Shown here: positions 1 through 5,992 of the stretch, in pieces | Position numbering within the stretch: position 1 is the first letter of the stretch | Layout: each line of letters starts with the position of its first letter | DNA from: Eubacterium sp. | Lineage (GTDB): Bacteria; Bacillota; Clostridia; Oscillospirales; Acutalibacteraceae | Direction of reading: 5' to 3' | NCBI GenBank assembly: GCA_017543415.1 | Contig: JAFYGD010000219.1 | Span: 1-10,954 of the forward strand | Length of the DNA: 10,954 bases | Position numbers and translations under genes: made by a program | Notes under the pieces: model-generated | Database searches by the model: none | What the model was told of the DNA's origin: nothing | What the model saw: the letters and a program-made list of their open reading frames with translations, nothing else

Positions 1-179
1 ATTCCCTTGACAGCGTCGTCGAGCGAATAGGTCCAGACACCGTCAACATAAGAATTCTCCCAGTCAAAAGCGCCGGATGCAAGAGGCTCGGATGCGGAAT
101 CAATCAGCACCGCTTTGATTCTTGTTGAGCCGAATTCAATGCCGAGGCTTTCCTTACCCGTAAGAACAAGCTTTTCCAT
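1..179 (-). CDS. FGGY-family carbohydrate kinase, N-terminal fragment
   Basis: Only the first 59 codons are inside the window; the gene continues past base 1. Residues 12-26 read [15 protein letters not shown], which matches the first phosphate-binding loop of the FGGY sugar kinases (xylulokinase, gluconokinase, fuculokinase class) in the ASKHA fold. The following residues, with FDWEN near 43 and VWTYSLDD near 52, resemble a group of clostridial FGGY kinases often annotated only as ATPase or carbohydrate kinase. Family knowledge says such enzymes phosphorylate a pentulose, hexulose or polyol in the cytoplasm. The sugar cannot be told from this fragment. The start is the ATG at 179-177, with GGAGG at 186-190 six bases upstream. 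It is the first gene of its transcript because a terminator and a candidate promoter lie just upstream. I am fairly sure of the family and not of the substrate. Confidence 0.8.
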   Translation of the reverse strand, partial: MEKLVLTGKESLGIEFGSTRIKAVLIDSASEPLASGAFDWENSYVDGVWTYSLDDAVKG

Positions 180-242
180 AGCCAACCTCCGTTAAATCAG
201 ATTTTCCCATAATAAACTATTATAAATATACAATATAAAGAT

Positions 243-270
243 ATTACATTCAAGAATTAAAAAATGTCAA
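243..270 (-). promoter_or_regulatory. candidate sigma-A promoter for the FGGY kinase
   Basis: On the minus strand a perfect TTGACA (265-270) is followed after 16 bases by TGTAAT (243-248), five of six matches to the -10 consensus. It lies between the protease terminator and the kinase start and would give a leader of about 55-60 bases. A second TATAAT at 219-224 has no good -35 at proper spacing. The region is AT-rich, so chance matches are likely. Confidence 0.45.
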
Positions 271-280
271 TTTAATGACA

Positions 281-313
281 AAAAAAGAAGGGCTTGCGCC
301 CTTCTTCTTTTTT
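281..313 (-). terminator. intrinsic terminator after the S8 protease
   Basis: GAAGGGC (287-293), loop TTGC (294-297) and GCCCTTC (298-304) form a perfect 7-bp GC-rich stem, extended by two A-T pairs. On the minus strand the stem is followed by a U run from A281-A286. The hairpin begins a few bases after the protease stop codon at 316-318. T308-T313 gives a U run on the other strand too, so it could work in both directions, but no rightward gene ends here. Confidence 0.85.
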
Positions 314-315
314 GA

Positions 316-3300
316 TTATTTAGCTTTAACAGCCTTTGACCATTTACCGTTATAGGTTTTGCCTGAATACTTGTTGAAGGCCCTTACACGGAACTTTGTT
401 CCTTTCTTTGCCTTAACGGTTGCCTTGGTTGTTTTTGCTTTTTTAATTGTTTTAACGGTTTTCCACTTACCGCCCTTATACTGCTGAACCTGATAGCCTT
501 TAGCGCGGGCAGCCTTTTTCCATTTAAGGGTTACCTTGCCGCTCTTTGCGGTTGCCTTTAAGCCTTTAACCTTTGCCGGGGTAACGTTCTTAACGCTTGC
601 GGTAACCTTAATTGTTGCGGTATCAGCCTTAACGGTTGCCTTATTTGTTTTTGAAACAACCTTGCCGTTAACGCTTACGCTTTCAACAACGTAGCCCTTA
701 TTAGGAGTTACGGTAATAGTTACGTTATCGCCGTAAACTGCGTTTGTCTTAGAGGGCTTAACCTTTGCGTTTTTAACCGAGCTTACAACCTTTGCATAGC
801 TTGTTTCAACATTAAGCTTATATGCGGTAGGAGTAATTTCAAAGTCAAAATCATCTAAGTCATCATCGTCATCGTCATAGGAATCGCCGGTAATAATCTT
901 TTTGTTCATTGACCAGAGGTCGTCTTCATCGTCAATATCGGTTTCAGAAGCCTCAGCCTCATAACCGATGAAACAGCCGGGAAGAGTTGTACCTACAAGC
1001 TTTGTTCCGTCAAGAGTGTTTTTAGTTGCATATTCGGAAGCAACAAGCTTATCATTCTTTACGTCATAGGTATAGGTATCGCCATAGCCGTAAACATATA
1101 CGCCGTTAAGGAATAGGCCGTTTTTGCCGTAACCGAGGTTGCCGCTGTAAACTACAACGGGAACTGACGGGTCTGTTGTATAATCGGTAAAATCGTCACT
1201 TTCAAGCGAAAGCTTTGAAGAGCTCCATCTCTTACCGTCAAAGCTGATAACAGCCGGTAATTTACCGCTTTCAACAGCGCCGTATACACCGTAAAGCTTA
1301 TTTTCATACTGAATAAACTTTGTATATGCTCTTCCCTCAGGAAGTGAAGCGCTGCTCTTAACAAATTCCTTCTTAGTGGTATCAAAGGTATAAACATTGC
1401 TGCTGTAAGCAAGGTTATCATAACCGCCGAGAAGATAAATTGTTCCGTTATAAGCTGCAAGCGAAGAGCCGAACATTGCGTCCTCGGGAAGCTCGCAAAG
1501 CTTAACTGTTTCACCTGTTTCAATATCATAGCAGCCAAAAGCATTATCATAGCCTATAATCATTCCGTTGCTTGCTGTAATGCTTTTGATTACTGCAAAG
1601 AAGATATAGCCGTTGGAATAGGTTGCTGCAGAAACGTAGCAATCAAGGGCTTCAAATTCATCCTTGGATTCAAAAAGCTTTGTTGCGTCAATAGGCATAA
1701 GCGATTCTTCATAGTTATAAACCGCCATATCTTTATCATATGAAATTGAGCCTATTGAATAACCGTATATAAAGTATGCCTTATCGCCTGCAGGAAGTAC
1801 AAAGCTTCCGTCAGTGATTCCGAAGGGCTCGCCTTCAACCTCTTTTGAAAGCTCAATTAGCTTTTTGTTTGAAACAAGACCGGTGTATTCATCCTTACCG
1901 ATTGCGTTTTCAACCTCAACAGTAATTTTATTTGTACTGTAATTCTTATCGGCAACAACGATTTCATTATTACCTGACGACGCAGGAGTTACCTCTGTTC
2001 CGTTTACCTTTACGGTGGTTACGTCCCTGAAGGAGCCGTCAATTGTAATCTGGCCCTTTTCGTTATACCCTGCATTGAAAATCATTGGAGGAATTTTTTC
2101 CGGATTTTCAAGAGAGATAACTCTTCCGGTTTCAATCTGCTCCTTAAGACCTTCAACGTAACGTCCGGTATTTTTAACCATATTTACAACGTCGCGCGCT
2201 GTTGCATCAGGATAAGCATTTTTTACAAGCGCAACCGCACCTGCAACATAAGGAGTTGCCATAGAGGTACCGCAGTAAAAATCATACTTTTCAAAATCGG
2301 CGGTATCTACGTCCTGATAGCTGATGGCAAAATCATCAAAGGTATATTCGGTTCCCTTTTCATAGGATTCTGCAATAAGAACAATTTTTCTGTCCTTACC
2401 CTTAAGGAGAACCTTATCCTTAGGATTAACGTTATAGAAAACGTGGTCCCAATATGTTCCGCCGTTGCCGCCGCCGAACTGTCCTACAGTATAGCTGTAA
2501 ACCAAATCTTCAAAGTTATCCTTTATTTCATAATCAGCAGGAACATCGGCTGCAAGCATAAAGCTTTCAGTATTACTTGAAGTCATGAAGCTTACGCTGT
2601 AGCTTTTGCTTTCATCGGCAACTGAATACGGTATTTCAAGGCAGTAAAGAAGTGCGTTAACGTCTTCCTCATCCTCGGACGTTTCAATTTCATCCTGAGT
2701 TGTAATAGTAAGGCTTTTGCCCTCTGTTCCGAAATGCTTATCGGTTTGGGAAACAGTTACGTTTGTTGAAAAATCAACGTTGAAGAATTCCTTGCTGTCC
2801 TCATGTGAAATTGCAACAGGTGTAGGATATCCCAAATCACCGGAACTGAAGGTTGAATCATAATTCTGGTACTGTTCAACAAGGGCTGCTTTCTTTTCAT
2901 CGGTATAAATTGACGGATTAAAGCAGTCATAGCAAACGGTTGAAAGAATATCGGTACCGGGAGCTGCAACGTCAACCTTGGTTTTTGAATAGTTTGAGAA
3001 GGCTGCAAGCTCATCCTTTTCATTTGTTGCACCAACAGTAAGCTGATAAGGGCTGTCACAGGATGCAGGAGTTGTAAACACAGGCTCATCAAGCTCTATC
3101 TTACCGAAAATAGAATCCATTTCTGTTCTGCCCTCGGTAATATCGGTTGCTTCGTTACCTGCTGCAACAAGTGAAACAACGCCCCTTTCACCGAATTTAT
3201 CAAAGATTTCGGTAAATGCGTCTATTTCCTCCTGAGGGCCTTCGCCGCCCCAGGAGTTACTGATAGCAATAACGTTTTCGCCAAGGTCAAGCGCTCTGTT

Positions 3301-4137
3301 GATATAATCGTATGAAGCAAGTACATCCTCTGTAAATCCGGAGCCGTCCTCATCAAGCCACTTAACAGGCATAATTTTTGTATTGCTCTTATTGATACCG
3401 CTTATACCGGCTTCGTTATCCGCAGCTGCGGCAACAATACCTGCACAGTGAGTACCGTGGCCGTTATCGTCCTGAGGGTCGCCGTCATTGTTTACAAAGT
3501 CATAGCCGTGTTCGCCGAGAAGGCGTGAGCCGTGAGTATTGGTCCATACGTTATTCATATCCTTGAATTCGGGATGAGTAAGGTCAAGACCCGTATCAAC
3601 AATAGCTACAATCTGTTCCTTTTCGGAAGCGGAAGCCTTTTCCCAAAGGCCTTCGGCATTAACATCGCTGTTTGCGGTACCGCCGTTCTGGCCGTTATTT
3701 TCAAGTGCCCACTGGTACTTTGAATAAGTGTCATTTGTAATATCAAGCGCTCTTTTTTTAGTATTTGGGAACGCATACTTAACGGCGGGGTTTTTTCTGA
3801 GCTTCTTAACAAGCTGAGCAGCCGTATACTTATTTGATTTGAGCACTGCTACATTAAGCTTATTCTTTTTATTTTTTCCGCTGAAGGAATATGTGCTTTT
3901 AAGCTTAATGTTTTTTCCGTAATGGCTTGAAGCATTAGCCGCCTTAAGATAGCCTTTATCTGCGGAGGCTTTAAGAACGATAATTACTTCGCCCTCTTTA
4001 TACTCCGTTTTTTCACCCTTATCTGCAAGGGTTGTAAACGCCGGTACTGCTGCGCCGGCAGTCATAGGAAATGCTGCAAATGAGCATACCATAATTGCAG
4101 AAAGAAATACTGCAAGTGATTTTTTAAATAATTTCAT
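316..4137 (-). CDS. secreted multidomain subtilisin-like (S8) serine protease with Kelch-like and FnIII domains
   Basis: A 1273-residue exported protease. Residues 1-30 are a signal peptide (KKS, hydrophobic core, AGAA). Residues 45-128 look like a subtilase prodomain (EVIIVLK, then VKYAFPN). The catalytic set is Asp181 (VAIVDTG), His227 (NGHGTH), oxyanion Asn328 (AAGNEA) and Ser625 (GTSMATP), so the enzyme should be active. AAPGTDILST at 391-400 normally lies about 20 residues before the Ser. Here about 215 extra residues intervene and end in a beta-sandwich-like FDDFAIS strand. After the protease come a small beta domain (about 685-755), a Kelch-like propeller (about 755-1062, with YLLGGYD), an acidic strip with six Asp (1088-1093), an InlB-repeat-like domain (about 1101-1184) and a Lys-rich FnIII domain (about 1187-1273). 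No LPXTG or transmembrane anchor is present. The start has AAGGAG at 4145-4150. The role in degrading extracellular protein is inferred from the family; the substrate is unknown. Confidence 0.93.
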   Translation of the reverse strand: MKLFKKSLAVFLSAIMVCSFAAFPMTAGAAVPAFTTLADKGEKTEYKEGEVIIVLKASADKGYLKAANASSHYGKNIKLKSTYSFSGKNKKNKLNVAVLKSNKYTAAQLVKKLRKNPAVKYAFPNTKKRALDITNDTYSKYQWALENNGQNGGTANSDVNAEGLWEKASASEKEQIVAIVDTGLDLTHPEFKDMNNVWTNTHGSRLLGEHGYDFVNNDGDPQDDNGHGTHCAGIVAAAADNEAGISGINKSNTKIMPVKWLDEDGSGFTEDVLASYDYINRALDLGENVIAISNSWGGEGPQEEIDAFTEIFDKFGERGVVSLVAAGNEATDITEGRTEMDSIFGKIELDEPVFTTPASCDSPYQLTVGATNEKDELAAFSNYSKTKVDVAAPGTDILSTVCYDCFNPSIYTDEKKAALVEQYQNYDSTFSSGDLGYPTPVAISHEDSKEFFNVDFSTNVTVSQTDKHFGTEGKSLTITTQDEIETSEDEEDVNALLYCLEIPYSVADESKSYSVSFMTSSNTESFMLAADVPADYEIKDNFEDLVYSYTVGQFGGGNGGTYWDHVFYNVNPKDKVLLKGKDRKIVLIAESYEKGTEYTFDDFAISYQDVDTADFEKYDFYCGTSMATPYVAGAVALVKNAYPDATARDVVNMVKNTGRYVEGLKEQIETGRVISLENPEKIPPMIFNAGYNEKGQITIDGSFRDVTTVKVNGTEVTPASSGNNEIVVADKNYSTNKITVEVENAIGKDEYTGLVSNKKLIELSKEVEGEPFGITDGSFVLPAGDKAYFIYGYSIGSISYDKDMAVYNYEESLMPIDATKLFESKDEFEALDCYVSAATYSNGYIFFAVIKSITASNGMIIGYDNAFGCYDIETGETVKLCELPEDAMFGSSLAAYNGTIYLLGGYDNLAYSSNVYTFDTTKKEFVKSSASLPEGRAYTKFIQYENKLYGVYGAVESGKLPAVISFDGKRWSSSKLSLESDDFTDYTTDPSVPVVVYSGNLGYGKNGLFLNGVYVYGYGDTYTYDVKNDKLVASEYATKNTLDGTKLVGTTLPGCFIGYEAEASETDIDDEDDLWSMNKKIITGDSYDDDDDDLDDFDFEITPTAYKLNVETSYAKVVSSVKNAKVKPSKTNAVYGDNVTITVTPNKGYVVESVSVNGKVVSKTNKATVKADTATIKVTASVKNVTPAKVKGLKATAKSGKVTLKWKKAARAKGYQVQQYKGGKWKTVKTIKKAKTTKATVKAKKGTKFRVRAFNKYSGKTYNGKWSKAVKAK
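838..876 (-). repeat. Asp-codon low-complexity tract inside the protease gene
   Basis: Repeated tca/tcg triplets on the plus strand encode residues 1088-1100, six Asp in a row followed by LDDFDFE. The tract forms an acidic hinge between the propeller-like domain and the strongly basic C-terminal domains. Triplet runs like this can change length by slippage, but only one copy is available here. Confidence 0.6.
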
Positions 4138-4144
4138 AAACTTT

Positions 4145-4150
4145 CTCCTT
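4145..4150 (-). promoter_or_regulatory. ribosome binding site of the protease
   Basis: AAGGAG on the minus strand, seven bases before the ATG at 4137-4135. A second and stronger anti-16S match, GGAGGTGA, lies farther up the leader at 4182-4189 but has no usable start codon at the right distance after it. Confidence 0.75.
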
Positions 4151-4228
4151 TAAAAAATATTGAAATAAAATGTTTTTTCTGTCACCTCCATATATTAGTA
4201 CGTTAATATCGTAAAACATTACAATATT

Positions 4229-4257
4229 TTTATAACATTAAATAATAGAAAAATCAA
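4229..4257 (-). promoter_or_regulatory. candidate promoter and leader of the protease gene
   Basis: On the minus strand TTGATT (4252-4257), 17 bases, then TATAAA (4229-4234), a moderate sigma-A match. It would give a leader of about 85 bases. No terminator is visible between the upstream membrane-protein gene (stop at 4265) and this point, so read-through is also possible. Nearby are a near-perfect 10-base direct repeat (4212-4221 and 4231-4240, one mismatch, 19 bases apart) and an imperfect palindrome TACG...CGTA at 4199-4213, which could be operator sites. The stretch is very AT-rich, so this is tentative. Confidence 0.35.
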
Positions 4258-4264
4258 CAATAAT

Positions 4265-4795
4265 TCAACTATTTATTATGCTTTTTATACGTTTTTCAAG
4301 CTTTGTTTCATAGATTGAAAGAATCACATTATAAAGCTTTTCATAAATCAGGAACAAAACGTTGAAAAGAATTATAAACAACGGGAAGCCCCACTTACCG
4401 AGGTCGTTATCAAACGGGATTCCGAAAATATAAACAAGAATAAGCTGCGAAGTAAGTATTCCCGCATTGAAAATCAATACCTTTACAGCAAGCGAAAGCG
4501 CCTTTGGCTTAAAGGAATCAAGCTTTTCCTTAATCAGCGGATAATAACCGAAAAAGAAAAGATAAACAAGCCCCGTTTCCTTATCGGGAAGGAAAAGAAG
4601 GCTTAATATGCTTACGGAAAAGAACACACATAACGCGTATTTGCGCGAGAAGGTTTTGTTAAGCATCATCATTATGAGCCCGCAGAGCTGCGGCGTCAGA
4701 TAAGCAAAAATCCAGATTACCGAGCCGAGATAAAGCAGGACAAACGAAAGCCCCGCCATAACTCCCGCAAAGGCAAGTGAAGTAGTTTTTTTCAA
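4265..4795 (-). CDS. small multi-spanning membrane protein, unknown function
   Basis: I cannot assign a function. From the TTG at 4795-4793 the product is 176 residues with about five or six hydrophobic segments: near 7-27, 31-46, 53-70, 74-86, 103-125 and 135-155. It ends in a basic tail (KLEKRIKSI). Landmarks are LPDKE near 69-73, FFGYYPLIKE near 81-90 and FGIPF near 124-128. The pattern resembles a widespread clostridial family of uncharacterised membrane proteins, somewhat like the membrane (S) subunits of ECF vitamin transporters; that likeness is impressionistic. An in-frame ATG at 4849 would add 18 residues, but these are charged (KRR), lack a ribosome binding site and delay the KKTT-plus-hydrophobic N-terminus. 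The TTG has AAAGG at 4805-4809, so I prefer it. It reads in the same direction as the protease and divergently from the lipoprotein gene. Confidence 0.8.
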   Translation of the reverse strand: MKKTTSLAFAGVMAGLSFVLLYLGSVIWIFAYLTPQLCGLIMMMLNKTFSRKYALCVFFSVSILSLLFLPDKETGLVYLFFFGYYPLIKEKLDSFKPKALSLAVKVLIFNAGILTSQLILVYIFGIPFDNDLGKWGFPLFIILFNVLFLIYEKLYNVILSIYETKLEKRIKSIINS

Positions 4796-4801
4796 AATAT
4801 A

Positions 4802-4809
4802 CCGCCTTT
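4802..4809 (-). promoter_or_regulatory. ribosome binding site supporting the TTG start of the membrane protein
   Basis: AAAGGCGG on the minus strand. AAAGG lies nine bases before the TTG at 4795 (or GGCGG six bases before). The upstream ATG at 4849 has only AT-rich sequence before it. A weak promoter-like pair, TTTACA (4858-4863) and TACAGT (4835-4840) with 17-base spacing, would place the transcript start after that ATG, which also favours the TTG. Confidence 0.5.
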
Positions 4810-4909
4810 TTACAGTTATTTTCAGTTCAATTTTACTGTAATTCGGCATACAAAATGTGTAAAATATATGAATTATTCGTTAAAAATTTATTTATTTTGC
4901 GTTTTCCTA

Positions 4910-4938
4910 TTTACAATCAGGCCTTTTCAAATTATAAT
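4910..4938 (+). promoter_or_regulatory. sigma-A promoter of the lipoprotein gene
   Basis: TTTACA (4910-4915), exactly 17 bases, then a perfect TATAAT (4933-4938). The expected transcript start near 4945 leaves a leader of about 30 bases before the TTG start, with the ribosome binding site AGAGGTG at 4961-4967. Confidence 0.75.
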
Positions 4939-4974
4939 GCATAATGTATTAACATATCAAAGAGGTGTTCACTT

Positions 4975-5949
4975 TTGAAAAAAAGCATAGCAATTTTACT
5001 TGCTCTTGCCGTTCTTATTTCCTCTGCATTTGTGGCATGTAAGAAGGACGAACCGGCAGATACTTCCGAAAGCGGAATAGAAGATGCGGCTAATGAGTAC
5101 GGTTTTGAAAACGTTCCCGTAACGGACGAGAACGGAGAAGAGGTTACCGATGAAAACGGCAAAACCGTAACAACGGAAATTGCAGTTGAATACGAGGTTG
5201 ACAAAAAAGGCAAAACCATTGCAAAGGTGCTTGACAATAATGGTGATGTTGTTACCGACAAGCACGGAAAAGCGGTAACTGTTGATACCGATGTTGAAAT
5301 TACAACAAGGCCTAAAAACCCGACAACGAAAAAATCAAATAAGAAAAAGAAAACTACCGAAAGCACAACGGTTAAGCCTAAGGAGGGCGACGCTACAACA
5401 GAGCCTGAGGTTACCACAAAGAAGAATATGGAAGCTCCTCCGAAAACAAGCGAAAGCGGAGAAAGAGTTACCTTCAGCAGTGACGACCAGCAGATTCTCA
5501 AGAATATGCTTGAGGTTCCCTACCTTTACGTTTCAAGCTATGAAAACTCTGACGGAGTTCCGATTGACTGTGCGGCCCACGTAGCTGTATGGATGCTTGA
5601 AAGAGAAGGCATTTCAACCGATAACTATGCTGCCGGAACAGTTGTAATTGACCTTTTCAAATACTTCGGCCAGACAGTTGTAAACTTTAAGTCAAGAGTT
5701 ACCCAGGAAGGCGGTACGGACGCACTTATTTACAACGACTCGACGGACACCTTTGTTGTTAGATATTTTGAAGATGAGGCTCAGGAAGTTACAATTGACC
5801 ACATTGAATCATACGGATACGGCAATTACTACAAGGTTGTAGGAACCGTTAAGAATGCCGGCGGAATAAACAAGGTTGTTGCAGTTGTTCAGCGCAACAG
5901 ACTTGATAATTCGCTCGGTTTCAGTATCAAAGCTTTAAAGTGGAGTTAA
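4975..5949 (+). CDS. putative lipoprotein with duplicated DENG-type repeats and a C-terminal domain of unknown function
   Basis: 324 residues. Residues 1-21 are a lipoprotein-type signal (KKS, hydrophobic stretch) ending FVAC with Cys22 as the likely lipidated residue. Phe at the -3 position makes the lipobox imperfect. Residues 49-110 hold two related blocks built on V-T-D-x-x-G motifs, then a Thr/Lys/Pro-rich linker of about 50 residues (about 111-160) that could span the wall. The last 160 residues (about 162-324) form a globular, aromatic-rich domain that I do not recognise; it contains one Cys (199) and a strand-rich end (GNYYKVVGTVKN). The start is TTG at 4975 with AGAGGTG seven bases upstream; no better ATG precedes KKS. 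It is transcribed alone, from a strong promoter to a strong terminator. A surface location is well supported; binding or enzymatic function is unknown. Confidence 0.85.
   Translation: MKKSIAILLALAVLISSAFVACKKDEPADTSESGIEDAANEYGFENVPVTDENGEEVTDENGKTVTTEIAVEYEVDKKGKTIAKVLDNNGDVVTDKHGKAVTVDTDVEITTRPKNPTTKKSNKKKKTTESTTVKPKEGDATTEPEVTTKKNMEAPPKTSESGERVTFSSDDQQILKNMLEVPYLYVSSYENSDGVPIDCAAHVAVWMLEREGISTDNYAAGTVVIDLFKYFGQTVVNFKSRVTQEGGTDALIYNDSTDTFVVRYFEDEAQEVTIDHIESYGYGNYYKVVGTVKNAGGINKVVAVVQRNRLDNSLGFSIKALKWS
5119..5304 (+). repeat. tandem protein repeat in the lipoprotein
   Basis: Residues 49-74 (TDENGEEVTDENGKTVTTEI onward) and 85-110 (LDNNGDVVTDKHGKAVTVDT onward) align along their length and end in similar V-E-Y/I strands, with a short VDKKGKTIA spacer between. 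Each block also contains two D-x-x-G subrepeats. The Asp/Asn-Gly loops recall calcium-binding or beta-hairpin turns, but no canonical calcium motif is evident. Confidence 0.6.
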
Positions 5950-5957
5950 TACATAAT

Positions 5958-5989
5958 AAAAAGAACTGTCAGACGACAGTTCTTTTTTT
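5958..5989 (+). terminator. bidirectional intrinsic terminator between convergent genes
   Basis: AAGAACTGTC (5961-5970), loop AGAC, GACAGTTCTT (5975-5984): a perfect 10-bp stem extended by flanking A-T pairs and followed by a T run to 5989. The A run before the stem gives the U run for the opposite strand. It serves both the rightward lipoprotein gene (stop ends at 5949) and the leftward LRR gene (stop at 5993-5995). Confidence 0.9.
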
Positions 5990-5992
5990 GTG

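Noticed and set aside
1152..1550. 132-residue leftward frame inside the protease gene
   Set aside because: It is in another frame of a gene with intact domains throughout, without a promoter or ribosome binding site; the same applies to frames at 2757-3092, 3606-3812 and 8714-9004.
4932..5501. 189-residue leftward reading frame rich in Ser, Val, Phe and Leu
   Set aside because: It lies opposite the lipoprotein gene; its composition is the mirror of the Thr/Lys/Glu-rich codons, and it has no credible ribosome binding site.
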